Source: Metaclostridioides mangenotii (lineage in GTDB: Bacteria; Bacillota; Clostridia; Peptostreptococcales; Peptostreptococcaceae). From it: a DNA stretch of 64,000 nucleotides. Under the pieces are notes generated by a model. The model searched no databases. It saw only the letters and a list, made by a program, of their open reading frames with translations, and had not been told where the DNA came from. Location: NCBI RefSeq assembly GCF_017873185.1, contig NZ_JAGGJX010000005.1, positions 62,001 to 126,000 on the forward strand, given 5' to 3'. Both the position numbers and the translations under genes were made by a program. Below, in pieces: positions 1 to 8,755 of the stretch; the stretch's first letter is position 1; each line of letters starts with the position of its first letter.

Positions 1-916
1 CTACTATCGGCAATCCCTCATAAAACGACGGAAGTATAAACAACTGCGATCTATTAAATAACTCTGCTAAATCATATTGATTCAATTTACCAACAAAATT
101 TACTTTGTATTTACATTTTATTGCCATATCAAGTATTTCATTGTATGTCTTTGCATCGCTTCCTATACCAGCAAAGTTTATCTCTATGAAGTCCTCCGGG
201 TAATTTAACAAATCCAATGAATTTATTAGAGACTTTAATCCCTTTGACTCACAAATTTTTCCCGCGTAACTTATATTTATCTTTTCATTATGTGTAAGGA
301 AATTTTTGTCGTAAAATATCTTATCGTTATATCCACTACCAATGACAATCACTTTATTTTCATCTACAGAAAAGGTATTAATTATATCACTTTTCTGCTC
401 ATCGTGAAGTGCGAAAATTAAATCTAATCCTCTTATTCCCTCTAAAATCATCTCTCTCTCAAAATCTATTGTTTTAAACTGTCTAAGACAAGTTCCATGA
501 CATATTGACACTACTTTTATATCTTTAATTAAACTCCTCACAAATGAAGTAAGCAAATACAAATGATGGCAAATCACAATATCCGGTTTTAATCTTTCTA
601 TCGCTATATCAATATTTTTCTTAAATTCACTCTTTACAGTCTCTACTTGAAGCCTATCTAAATCCCTATATCTAGTGCTTTTATACGGCATTGAATCGCT
701 CATGCCTACTACCGAGAAGTTAAGAGGATATCTGTTAAAAATAACGGGATAGAAATCAATATTTTCATCAAAACAATTCTTATTATCATCAACATCAATC
801 CCAGCGATAACAGCTTGTTTATATCCCATTTTTTCAAATTCATTTACTATTCCAGACAAGTATACACCGCTACCTGTACTATTTGGTTTTTGTGTTATTA
901 TATGGAGAATGTTCAA
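1..916 (-). CDS. GT4-like glycosyltransferase, C-terminus cut by window edge
   Basis: The reading frame starts at a TTG codon (914-916) placed behind a GGAGG ribosome binding site at 924-928, and stays open to the window edge. About 305 residues are visible. The N-terminus reads as a Rossmann-like glycosyltransferase-B fold (MNILHIITQKPNSTGSG). The second half carries acceptor/donor-domain motifs: a GKICESKGL segment, then LFILPSFYEGLPIV, the ExxGLP donor-binding signature of GT4 enzymes. It probably transfers a sugar to a cell-surface glycan or a protein; the substrate cannot be read. It lies 42 bp downstream of the PP2C-like gene on the same strand, so the two are likely co-transcribed. The TTG start makes it easy for ATG-based gene finders to miss. 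Family confidence is high, specificity unknown. Confidence 0.85.
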   Translation of the reverse strand, partial: MNILHIITQKPNSTGSGVYLSGIVNEFEKMGYKQAVIAGIDVDDNKNCFDENIDFYPVIFNRYPLNFSVVGMSDSMPYKSTRYRDLDRLQVETVKSEFKKNIDIAIERLKPDIVICHHLYLLTSFVRSLIKDIKVVSICHGTCLRQFKTIDFEREMILEGIRGLDLIFALHDEQKSDIINTFSVDENKVIVIGSGYNDKIFYDKNFLTHNEKINISYAGKICESKGLKSLINSLDLLNYPEDFIEINFAGIGSDAKTYNEILDMAIKCKYKVNFVGKLNQYDLAELFNRSQLFILPSFYEGLPIV

Positions 917-958
917 AATAATACCTCCATTCTTATTCAAAAATCTCCATGTTTACCT

Positions 959-1813
959 TTATTCTCTATCTAAATTAAAGTAAACACAAGATGAGTCGTC
1001 TTTAATCTTAAACCTTGGTATTTTCATAGCATTTGAATCCTCTTCTTCAAATTTTCTGATTAGGCTGTATATGTGTTCTATACCATATTTTTCTGCGACT
1101 TCTAAAATTTCTTCTTCTCGAATAATACCATACCTTTCACAAGCACATGTAAATCCATCACTTGCCAACATAAAAGATGAGTTTTCTTTTATATCTAAGT
1201 AACCATGTAGCGAGTTTGGAATAGCGTCTTTATCAAAATCAAGTATCCAATATCCACCCTCTGTATTCTTTTTAAGCCTGTTAGAAATTATTATATCCTG
1301 AACTCTATCCCTAACTTCTTTAAATGGCTTATTGCTAGTTTTAACTATATCTATCATTTTATCATATACCAGATTATCAAATTCACATACTGTATTATCT
1401 TTTATTATACTATTTTCACCATTCCTCATAAATAGAGAACAGTCACCTAACATTAGATACTCTATTTTATCTTCGTGAAATTTAACTATTGCAATTGAAC
1501 TTGATGGTAAATCTAGTTTGTCTACTGTAGCTCCACTTAGCCTATTTTTGTATTCAATATTTATTTCTTCAATGCCCTTTTCTATAATACGCTTTAGAGT
1601 AGTACTATTGGATATATTTTTGTATAAAAATTCATTCCACCATTGTACATACCATCTTGCATCGCTATTTTCAGAAACTAAATTCCTTCCATTTAATCCT
1701 GTCGCACCATCTAAAACCCAAGCTCCAGACGGTGTTATCCCTACTACATCTTCATTGTATTCAGAGGATCCTTGATTACAAAATAAGCAATAGTTCTTAA
1801 TTATTAACCCCAT
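959..1813 (-). CDS. PP2C-like Ser/Thr phosphatase
   Basis: This 284-residue protein shows the scattered metal-binding motifs of the PPM/PP2C family in the right order: GSSEYNEDVV near residue 15-25, VLDGATGL around 33-40, a central YLMLGDCSLF (the GD motif), LASDGFT in the last third, and a C-terminal DDSSCVYF. It would be a cytoplasmic Mn/Mg-dependent phosphatase; no membrane segment or extra domain is visible. Its start follows an AGGAGGG site. It is the first gene of a likely pair with the glycosyltransferase at 1-916. No partner kinase is seen in the window. The N-terminal motif is divergent (no arginine before the NED), so it may act on something other than a classic phosphoprotein. Confidence 0.75.
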   Translation of the reverse strand: MGLIIKNYCLFCNQGSSEYNEDVVGITPSGAWVLDGATGLNGRNLVSENSDARWYVQWWNEFLYKNISNSTTLKRIIEKGIEEINIEYKNRLSGATVDKLDLPSSSIAIVKFHEDKIEYLMLGDCSLFMRNGENSIIKDNTVCEFDNLVYDKMIDIVKTSNKPFKEVRDRVQDIIISNRLKKNTEGGYWILDFDKDAIPNSLHGYLDIKENSSFMLASDGFTCACERYGIIREEEILEVAEKYGIEHIYSLIRKFEEEDSNAMKIPRFKIKDDSSCVYFNLDRE

Positions 1814-1956
1814 AGAGCCCTCCTATAGTTGTATATTAAAAGAGTTTTATCTATTTATTTATACACATATTCATATAAAAATATATTTTACCTGCTAATT
1901 TAAAATTATATTGTATTAAGCTTTAATTATCAAGAATAAAAGGTATTTATAAAAAC

Positions 1957-2001
1957 AGTAGGGATACCATTAGTTATTAGATAACTTTTGATATCCCTAC
2001 T
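1957..2001 (-). terminator. Hairpin terminator of the small HTH gene
   Basis: An inverted repeat begins AGTAGGGATA and ends TATCCCTACT, with further pairing inside (TTAGTTAT / ATAACT). On the minus strand it is followed by a run of five T. It lies just after the stop codon at 2016. Confidence 0.75.
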
Positions 2002-2015
2002 CATTAATTGCTATT

Positions 2016-2330
2016 TTATTCATCGTACATCCCATTTAAGACTCTACTCACTGTCGCCTTACTCCAATTGGTTACATGTGAAATTTCTCTATAGCTCATT
2101 CCATTTTGTCTTAAATCTTTAATCACATCTATATCCGAATCTTTTATCTGCTTTTCTTTAGGCTTAAGATAGTTTCTATGATCTTTAAATTTCTCGATTT
2201 CAGACCTTAACGTATCTATTTCCTCTTGTTTAGTTTTTAATTTCTCTTCATATAATTCCTTCATCTGATTAAAGTCTTTAATATAATCTTGTTTCCAATC
2301 CTTCTTTTCTTTAGTTTTAAAAATAGCCAT
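2016..2330 (-). CDS. Small coiled-coil / helix-turn-helix protein
   Basis: The 104-residue protein is strongly charged. Residues about 20-55 (MKELYEEKLKTKQEEIDTL and onward) have heptad-like spacing suggesting a coiled coil. Residues about 70-100 (IKDLRQNGMSYREISHVTNW then SKATVSRVLNG) form a resolvase/Hin-type HTH with the GxSxxxIS...SxxTVxRxL pattern. It is too short for a recombinase and has no catalytic domain, so it is probably a dimeric DNA-binding protein. It stands alone between terminators, with a GGAGG-like site before the ATG. It could be a relic of a mobile-element regulator. The function is not known. Confidence 0.7.
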   Translation of the reverse strand: MAIFKTKEKKDWKQDYIKDFNQMKELYEEKLKTKQEEIDTLRSEIEKFKDHRNYLKPKEKQIKDSDIDVIKDLRQNGMSYREISHVTNWSKATVSRVLNGMYDE

Positions 2331-2508
2331 TTTAACCTCCTCATTTCGTTTCTTACGTTATGTATCAATCATAGACAATAACTTCTATTGAGGAGCTTTA
2401 AAACCTTCTAAATAACTATATAAATATATAGTTAAATTCTTTTATATTCTTACAAGTTGATTGAATTTTTACCAACATCTCTTATAAGGATTGTCATAAA
2501 TTACACTT

Positions 2509-2820
2509 CTATAACTTATTAAAGTGAATTTTTTCAAATTTTAGATCCGAATCTTCATATCTTTTTCTTACTTCACCGGGGTATCCTACAGATATAATAC
2601 ACTCTACCCTGTATTTTTCAGGTATATCCTTTGAATTTTTAGATGTAGGAGCCAAGATACATACATTTTACTGTATAGTCTAAGTATTCCTTCTTAGAAA
2701 AACTAATATTATCATTTTCGAAATTTTCAGCCTGCATAGAGAATGACTCCCAAATCTCTTCCATATTCTCTTGCATCACTATTGTATTTAAATTTAAAGC
2801 CTTAATTTTTTAACGCTCAT
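2509..2820 (-). pseudogene. Nitroreductase-like remnant
   Basis: An intact-looking ribosome binding site (AGGAGAG) and ATG at 2818-2820 lead into a frame that stops after eight codons. Downstream, two overlapping frames read as disconnected coding sequence. The last, ECIISVGYPGEVRKRYED then a segment ending KIHFNKL, resembles the C-terminus of small Firmicute nitroreductases (usually GYP...HYNKY). The total length, about 100 codons, is roughly half a nitroreductase, so the gene carries both frameshifts and deletion. It sits in the 650-bp gap between the HTH gene and icd. The assignment rests on the C-terminal motif alone. Confidence 0.5.
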
Positions 2821-2850
2821 AGTATCCTCTCCTATTATCATTAATTTATC

Positions 2851-2906
2851 TAAAGCAAAATAGAGCGCCTTCTGGCTGATAACATATCACCTAAAAGACG
2901 CTCCTA
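2851..2906 (-). terminator. Terminator of the citrate/2-oxoglutarate operon
   Basis: A long stem (GAGCGTCTTTT pairing with AGAAGGCGCTC, including G-U pairs) at 2863-2903 is followed on the minus strand by TATTTTGCTTT. It lies 75 bp past the icd stop codon. Confidence 0.7.
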
Positions 2907-2979
2907 ATAAACTCTAAGCAATTTAATCTACTCGTCACAATACCTTACAATGGCTTTTTGGGATGATAAATCAAAACAC

Positions 2980-3972
2980 TTATAAATACTTACATACTTC
3001 GTCTGTGAACGCAGTAGTAGAAGCACTACCGCCTAAATCCACAGTTAAATTTTCACCTTTTAAAAATACTTGCTCTAATGCACTCTCAATTTTTGAAGCC
3101 TTCTCCTGCTCTCCTAAATGTCTAAGCATCATTACAGCTGATTGTATTATTGCAGTTGGATTAGCTTTATTTTGTCCAGCTATTTGAGGAGCACTTCCAT
3201 GAACTGCTTCAAATATAGCTACATCTTTACCTATATTTGCACTTGGTATTATTCCAAGCCCTCCAACAAGCCCTGCTCCTAAATCAGAAAGTATATCTCC
3301 ATAAAGGTTCGGCATTACCATAACATCGTACTTTTCAGGATTTAAAACCAAGTTCATAGCTGCTGCATCGACTATTAAATCATCAAAATCTATACCGTGT
3401 TTCTCTGAAACTTCTCTAGATACTTCTAGAAACAGTCCATCTGATAATTTCATTATGTTGGCTTTGTGTATAGCCGTAAGTTTTTTTCTGTTGTTTTCTT
3501 TGACATAGTTACAAGCAAAGTCAACAATTCTCTCACATGCAGGTCTAGTGATCAGTTTTATACTTTCTGCTCCGTAGTCACCTATTTTATGCTCTATTCC
3601 TGCATAAAGATCTTCTGTATTTTCTCTTACAACAACTAAATCTACATCTTCATATCTCGATTTAATCCCTTTAAAACTCTTAATTGGTCTTAAATTCACA
3701 TACAAATCTAAAGCTTGTCTCAGCGTAACATTTACACTTCTAAAGCCCTTACCTATAGGTGTAGTTATCGGACCTTTAATAGCTATTTTATTCTTTTTAA
3801 TGCTGTCTATTACATAATCGGGAAGCGGAGTACCGTATTCTTCCATAACTGCTTCTCCTGTTTCAACTCTTTCCCACTCTATATCTACTCCAGCAGCTTT
3901 TACTACTTTTACCATAGCATCTGAAACTTCTGGCCCTATTCCATCTCCAGGAATTAAAGTAACTTTGTACAT
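2980..3972 (-). CDS. icd: Isocitrate dehydrogenase, NAD-type
   Basis: This 330-residue protein belongs to the isocitrate/isopropylmalate dehydrogenase family. It begins VTLIPGDGIGPEV, contains GFRSVNVTLRQALDLYVNLR (the substrate-binding Ser/Asn/Arg block of isocitrate-specific enzymes) and VVRENTEDLYAG, and has the metal-binding YGDILSD...GGLGIIPSAN segment, then EAVHGSAPQIAG. The short length without a large clasp insert fits the NAD-dependent eukaryotic-IDH3-like class, not the NADP-dependent E. coli type. It would oxidatively decarboxylate isocitrate to 2-oxoglutarate in the cytoplasm. It is the third gene of the operon, 65 bp after aconitase, with a GGAGGT site before the ATG. A homoisocitrate or isopropylmalate role is less likely given the NVTLRQ motif and the aconitase neighbour. 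Confidence 0.9.
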   Translation of the reverse strand: MYKVTLIPGDGIGPEVSDAMVKVVKAAGVDIEWERVETGEAVMEEYGTPLPDYVIDSIKKNKIAIKGPITTPIGKGFRSVNVTLRQALDLYVNLRPIKSFKGIKSRYEDVDLVVVRENTEDLYAGIEHKIGDYGAESIKLITRPACERIVDFACNYVKENNRKKLTAIHKANIMKLSDGLFLEVSREVSEKHGIDFDDLIVDAAAMNLVLNPEKYDVMVMPNLYGDILSDLGAGLVGGLGIIPSANIGKDVAIFEAVHGSAPQIAGQNKANPTAIIQSAVMMLRHLGEQEKASKIESALEQVFLKGENLTVDLGGSASTTAFTDEVCKYL

Positions 3973-4037
3973 CTCAGTACCTCCAATTAATTTTTTAACG
4001 ACTGTATTTCTAATAATTGTCTTGTTGTAAAAGCAAT

Positions 4038-5972
4038 CTATTTAGCAGCTGCTGTTTCGTTTTTAGTGTAGTTTAATTTTCCACCAGCTTTTAGTACCTC
4101 TATCTCTTTTTCTGAAAGTTCTACTCTAACAAGTATTTTTTGACCAGTAGTTACATTACTTATCTCTATACTTCCAGTTTCTAATTTATCTAAAATATTA
4201 GGAAACTCTAATTTGTCTAATAAGTTTATTTTATTGTAATCAGCCTCATCTATAAATTCCATCGGAACTATACCACTGTTTATAAGATTTGCTTTGTGAA
4301 TTCTCGCAAAACTCTTAACAAGTACACCTTTAACCCCTAAGTAAAGCGGTGCAAGTGCAGCATGTTCTCTACTAGATCCTTGACCGTAGTTATCGCCGCC
4401 AATTATAAATCCTCCATTGTTTTCTTTAGCTCTATCTGGGAAAAACTCATCCACAGTATTAAAGCAGAAGTTTGCTAGGTATGGAATATTACTTCTAAAA
4501 GGAAGTAATTTGGCATTTGAAGGCATTATATGATCTGTAGTTATATTATCTTCAACTTTAAGCACTACACTTCCAGCTATACTTTCCTCAAGCTCTTTGC
4601 TAACAGGGAAAGGCTTTATATTAGGTCCTCTTACAACTTCAACCTCATTTCCATCTTCTGATGGATTAATTATCATGCTATCATCTATTAAAAAGGCATC
4701 TACAGTTAAGTTTTCAAATTTGATATCGTATTTTGATGGATCAGTTAATACTCCTTCTACAGCACTAACAGCCGCTGTTTCTGGGCTAACTAAGTAAACA
4801 TCAGCACTAAGAGTTCCACTTCTTCCATAGAAGTTACGGTTAAATGTTCTAAGAGATACAGCATCAGTTCCTGGAGATTGACCCATTCCTATACACGGTC
4901 CACAAGAGTTTTCTAAAATTCTTCCTCCAGCACTTATAATATCGCCTAGTGCTCCATTTCTAGCAATCATTTCCATAACTTGTCTCGAACCTGGAGCTAT
5001 AACTAAACTCACATTTTTGTGAACTTTTCTTCCCTTTAAGACTTGTGCCACCTTCATCAAATCTTCGAATGATGAATTTGTACAACTTCCTATTGCAACT
5101 TGATCCACTTTTATTTCACCTATATTTGATATCTCATCAACATTGTCAGGGCTGTGTGGTTTCGCTGCAAGAGGCTTTAATTCAGATAGATTTATAGTAA
5201 TCTCTTGATCGTAAGTAGCATCTTCATCAGCCTTTAATTCCAACCATTCATCAACTCTATTTTGACTTGCGAAAAAGTCTCTTGTCTTATCATCACTTGG
5301 GAATATCGATGTGGTTGCTCCAAGTTCAGCTCCCATATTTGTAACTGTAGCTCTTTGAGGCACTGAAAGGTACTTAAGACCTTCTCCACCGTATTCATAA
5401 ACTTTTCCAACTCCACCTTTTACAGTTTCTCTTCTAAGAACTTCAAGTATGATATCTTTAGATGAAACCATAGGATTTAACTTTCCAATTAGGTTGACCT
5501 TACAGACTATTGGAGCTTTTATATAGTATGTTCCACCAGCCATAGCTATCGCAACATCTAATCCTCCAGCTCCCATTGCAAGCATTCCCACACCGCCAGC
5601 TGTAGGCGTGTGGCTGTCCGATCCTAAAAGTGTATCCCCTGGAGTTGAGAATCTCTCTAGAAATACCTGGTGACAGATTCCATTTCCAGGTTTTGAAAAT
5701 AACACTCCGTATTTTTCTGCTACAGTTTGTATATACTTGTGGTCATCCGCATTTTCAAACCCTTGTTGCAACATATTGTGATCTACAAACGCAACACTTC
5801 TCTTTGTCTTAACTCTGTCTATTCCCATAGCTTCTAATTGTAAGTAAGCCATAGTACCTGTCGAGTCCTGTGTAAGTGTCTGATCTATTTTAATACCTAT
5901 AGAGTTTCCTGCTACAAGTTCTCCTTCAACTAAATGTTTCTTAAGTATTTTATAAACTAAATTCGTTCCCAT
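4038..5972 (-). CDS. Aconitate hydratase
   Basis: The 644-residue protein is an aconitase of the short, mitochondrial-like type. The three iron-sulfur ligands are visible as GSCTNSSFEDL (about residue 300) and ENSCGPCIGMGQSPG (about 360). It also has the DSHTPTAGG substrate motif near 118-126, and the C-terminal swivel domain with NYGQGSSREHAAL. It isomerises citrate to isocitrate through cis-aconitate using a [4Fe-4S] cluster. Its start codon lies 2 bp after the stop codon of the upstream synthase, which indicates translational coupling. Homoaconitase is possible in principle. An IDH with isocitrate-type residues downstream, and no lysine genes nearby, favour true aconitase. Confidence 0.93.
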   Translation of the reverse strand: MGTNLVYKILKKHLVEGELVAGNSIGIKIDQTLTQDSTGTMAYLQLEAMGIDRVKTKRSVAFVDHNMLQQGFENADDHKYIQTVAEKYGVLFSKPGNGICHQVFLERFSTPGDTLLGSDSHTPTAGGVGMLAMGAGGLDVAIAMAGGTYYIKAPIVCKVNLIGKLNPMVSSKDIILEVLRRETVKGGVGKVYEYGGEGLKYLSVPQRATVTNMGAELGATTSIFPSDDKTRDFFASQNRVDEWLELKADEDATYDQEITINLSELKPLAAKPHSPDNVDEISNIGEIKVDQVAIGSCTNSSFEDLMKVAQVLKGRKVHKNVSLVIAPGSRQVMEMIARNGALGDIISAGGRILENSCGPCIGMGQSPGTDAVSLRTFNRNFYGRSGTLSADVYLVSPETAAVSAVEGVLTDPSKYDIKFENLTVDAFLIDDSMIINPSEDGNEVEVVRGPNIKPFPVSKELEESIAGSVVLKVEDNITTDHIMPSNAKLLPFRSNIPYLANFCFNTVDEFFPDRAKENNGGFIIGGDNYGQGSSREHAALAPLYLGVKGVLVKSFARIHKANLINSGIVPMEFIDEADYNKINLLDKLEFPNILDKLETGSIEISNVTTGQKILVRVELSEKEIEVLKAGGKLNYTKNETAAAK

Positions 5973-5974
5973 TC

Positions 5975-7156
5975 TTAACCTCCCACAACTTCTGTACTGA
6001 TTGTCTCTTCTTTAGCAATTACATCACAGTACAGATGTATTATTTCTTTGTCCATTAGACTTCTCTTTAATCTTATTGATGTAGCTCTAACTGCTTCTAA
6101 TATTTTTCCTGCAAGTTCTGGAGATACATGTATATCGTATTCATTTAATTTATTAACTATAGAAGCTCTTCCAGAGTGCTTTCCAATTACTATCTTTCTC
6201 TCTAATGCAACTTCTTTTGGATCGAAAGCTTCATAGTTATGTGGATCTTTAAGAGCACCGTCAGCATGTATACCTGATTCGTGAATAAACATATTTTCCC
6301 CTACAACCGGCTTCCATATTGGAAGTTGTCTGTTTGAAGCTTGCGAAACATATTCACATATACCTTTGAACTTAGTAGTATCTATATTGTCAGCGCTGTA
6401 TCCATATAGATATTTAAGTCCCATTATAACTTCTTCTAAAGCTGCATTTCCTGCTCTCTCGCCTAAACCATTAACTGTTACTCCAACATAATTTGCTCCT
6501 GCTTCTACTCCAGCAAGTGCATTTGCAGTAGCCATTCCAAAATCATTATGTGTGTGCATTTCTATATCAAAATTAGTTCTATCGTAAAGTGTTTTAATAC
6601 TTCTTGCAATTTCCTGAGGATTCATTATTCCTACAGTATCACAATATCTAAATCTATCTGCACCAGCTTGTTTACCAACCTCTATAAACTCAGTTAAAAA
6701 ATCTAAATCAGCTCTAGACGCATCTTCTCCATTTACTGAGACATAAAGTCCATTTTTCTTAGCAAACTCAACACTCTTAGCCATGTTTTCTAAGACCCAG
6801 CCCCTTGAAGTTCTAAGTTTATTTTCTATATGTATGTCAGATACAGATATTGATATAGCAACTGAATCAACACCACACTCTATAGATTTTTCTATATCAG
6901 ATATAACCGCTCTATTCCAAGCCATTATGCTAGATTTCAAATTTCTATTGCATATATCTTTTATTGCTTTAAGCTCATCTCCACCCATAGTAGGTATTCC
7001 AACTTCTAACTGATCAATACCTAAATCACTAAGCATTTCTGCTATCATTATCTTCTCTCTGTTTGCAAATACTACTCCTGCAGTTTGCTCTCCATCTCTT
7101 AATGTAGTATCAACTATTTTAATTTTTCTCCCATTATCTTTTTCTATTAAGCTCAT
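5975..7156 (-). CDS. Re-type citrate synthase / homocitrate synthase family
   Basis: The 393-residue protein is a member of the DRE-TIM condensing enzymes: KIVDTTLRDGEQTAGV near the N-terminus, CDTVGIMNPQEIA in the middle, HTHNDFGMATANALAG with the metal-binding HxH, and the GERAGNAALEEV loop. The family includes NifV and AksA homocitrate synthases and isopropylmalate synthases. In clostridia a member of this family acts as Re-specific citrate synthase, joining acetyl-CoA and oxaloacetate. Here it heads an operon with aconitase and isocitrate dehydrogenase, and no nif genes are seen, so citrate synthesis for glutamate is the best inference. It has a strong GGGGG-type site before the ATG. Sequence alone does not separate citrate from homocitrate synthesis. 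Confidence 0.8.
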   Translation of the reverse strand: MSLIEKDNGRKIKIVDTTLRDGEQTAGVVFANREKIMIAEMLSDLGIDQLEVGIPTMGGDELKAIKDICNRNLKSSIMAWNRAVISDIEKSIECGVDSVAISISVSDIHIENKLRTSRGWVLENMAKSVEFAKKNGLYVSVNGEDASRADLDFLTEFIEVGKQAGADRFRYCDTVGIMNPQEIARSIKTLYDRTNFDIEMHTHNDFGMATANALAGVEAGANYVGVTVNGLGERAGNAALEEVIMGLKYLYGYSADNIDTTKFKGICEYVSQASNRQLPIWKPVVGENMFIHESGIHADGALKDPHNYEAFDPKEVALERKIVIGKHSGRASIVNKLNEYDIHVSPELAGKILEAVRATSIRLKRSLMDKEIIHLYCDVIAKEETISTEVVGG

Positions 7157-7528
7157 ATTATAACCCCCTAATTTTTTAATTTTTCTTTTTTATCGGCTTT
7201 CTTTTGAATATTCATTTTTAATTTGTTCATTTCACGAAATTTTGCAAGTTGTTTTTTAAATCTTTCATTTATTTATTCTATTATATAATTTAATTAACGA
7301 AAATGCACTACCTTTTTGCCTAAAAATTAAACTTCTTTTTTAATAAAGTTTTTGTTTTATTTAAGCTCATAAATGTATATTTATTTATATTATTTGGGTG
7401 TTTTTACTAATTTTTTAAATTAAACCTTGATTATTTAACCACTATTTAACACTATTTTCACTTGTTAAAATAGTTTTTTTGAAATATTTGATATAGCAAG
7501 CATCATTTTCCTATAAAAAGCAATAATA
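7157..7528. other. AT-rich divergent intergenic region
   Basis: This is the spacer between the citrate operon (minus) and the DEAD-box gene (plus). Apart from the helicase promoter just beyond it, I see no clear element. A small dyad, ATTTC-GT-GAAAT near 7235, could be a CodY-like or similar site but is too weak to call. A lysine-rich open frame of about 30 codons abuts the synthase ribosome binding site, with no convincing start. Confidence 0.4.
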
Positions 7529-7557
7529 TTGATATAGGTCAACATGTATGATATCAT
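7529..7557 (+). promoter_or_regulatory. Sigma-A-type promoter of the DEAD-box gene
   Basis: TTGATA at 7529-7534 and TATCAT at 7552-7557 are separated by 17 bp. Transcription would start near 7564 and give a short leader of about 35 nt. Confidence 0.65.
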
Positions 7558-7598
7558 TATATAGCTATAAATTATAAATAAAATTGCGGGGTAATTTA

Positions 7599-8702
7599 AT
7601 GAACTTTAAAGATTTGAAAATTAGCAATAATATGATAGATGTTTTAAACCAAAACGGAATAGAATCTCCTACTCCAGTACAAGAGAAGAGTATATTACCT
7701 ATAATGTACGGAAGAGATATTATAGCTCAAGCAAAAACAGGGACTGGTAAAACTTTGGCATTCCTATTACCTATATTCGAAAAAATATCAACAGACAACA
7801 AAGATGTACAAGCACTTATCCTTACACCTACAAGAGAACTTGCACTGCAAATAACTGAAGAAGCTAAAAAATTGAGCAAAGCTAAAGATGTTAATATCCT
7901 TGCTGCATACGGCGGAAAAGATATTTCATCTCAGATCAATAAGCTTAAAGGAAGTGTTCAGCTCGTTATAGCCACTCCTGGTCGTCTTTTAGACCATATA
8001 AATAGAAAAACTATTGATCTTAGCAAACTAAAAATGTTTGTATTAGATGAAGCAGATCAAATGTTGTTCATTGGTTTTAAAAATGAGATAGAAGCAATAA
8101 TGAAAGAGACTCCTAAGAAAAAGCAAAACTTATGTTTTTCGGCTACTATAGATTCACAAGTTAAGAAACTAATGTACAGGTATATGCTAGATCCTGAAAT
8201 AATATCTATAGACACATCAACTGAAGTTCTACCAAATATAAAACAGGATATTGTCGAGACTACAGACAGAAGAAAACTCGATGCCCTAGTAACAACTTTG
8301 AAAGAAGATAGTCCGTTTCTGTCAATAATATTTTGTAGAACTAAAAGAAGGGTCGATAAATTGGATGCAGAACTTAAGCAAAGAGGTTTTAATTGCGATA
8401 AAATCCACAGCGATATAAGTCAGGCAAAAAGAGAAAGAACTATGAAATCTTTTAGAGATTTAAAGATACAGTATTTAATAGCTACCGATGTTGCATCTAG
8501 AGGTTTAGATATTGGTGGAGTTGACTCGATATACAACTACGATATACCAGAGCACTATGAGGACTATATCCACCGTATGGGTAGAACTGGAAGATCTGGT
8601 GAAAAGGGATATACTTGTACTTTTATTTCACCAAAAAACAATAATATGTTGGATGAGATTGAAAAAAGACTTGGATTTAAAATATCTAGAAGAGATGTTT
8701 AA
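7599..8702 (+). CDS. Short DEAD-box RNA helicase
   Basis: This 367-residue protein has just the two RecA-like domains of a DEAD-box helicase. Visible motifs, in order: Q motif PTPVQEKS, motif I AKTGTGKT, Ia PTRELALQ, II DEAD, III SAT, IV IIFCRTK, V TDVASRGLDI and VI HRMGRTGRSG. There is no C-terminal RNA-binding extension, unlike the 562-residue paralogue at 46.2 kb. It probably remodels RNA or ribosome precursors. The start chosen is the ATG behind GGGG. An upstream in-frame TTG at 7584 lies inside that ribosome binding site region and is less likely. It stands alone under its own promoter and ends before a shared terminator. Confidence 0.9.
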   Translation: MNFKDLKISNNMIDVLNQNGIESPTPVQEKSILPIMYGRDIIAQAKTGTGKTLAFLLPIFEKISTDNKDVQALILTPTRELALQITEEAKKLSKAKDVNILAAYGGKDISSQINKLKGSVQLVIATPGRLLDHINRKTIDLSKLKMFVLDEADQMLFIGFKNEIEAIMKETPKKKQNLCFSATIDSQVKKLMYRYMLDPEIISIDTSTEVLPNIKQDIVETTDRRKLDALVTTLKEDSPFLSIIFCRTKRRVDKLDAELKQRGFNCDKIHSDISQAKRERTMKSFRDLKIQYLIATDVASRGLDIGGVDSIYNYDIPEHYEDYIHRMGRTGRSGEKGYTCTFISPKNNNMLDEIEKRLGFKISRRDV

Positions 8703-8707
8703 ATTAT

Positions 8708-8753
8708 AATCTTAATTATATTTTTATAGATAGTTCTGAATATAATTAAGATT
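8708..8753 (+). terminator. First hairpin after the DEAD-box gene
   Basis: AATCTTAATTATA and its exact complement TATAATTAAGATT form 13-bp arms just after the stop codon. There is no long T run, so it may be a processing or stabilising hairpin in front of the main terminator. Confidence 0.4.
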
Positions 8754-8755
8754 AT

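Noticed and set aside
1518-1775. 85-residue plus-strand ORF opposite the PP2C-like gene.
   Set aside because: It is antisense to a well-supported gene and shows no ribosome binding site or family motif.
7160-7270. Lysine-rich open frame (ends KKADKKEKLKN) abutting the synthase ribosome binding site, as a possible leader peptide.
   Set aside because: No start codon with a ribosome binding site in its frame; composition is what AT-rich DNA gives by chance.
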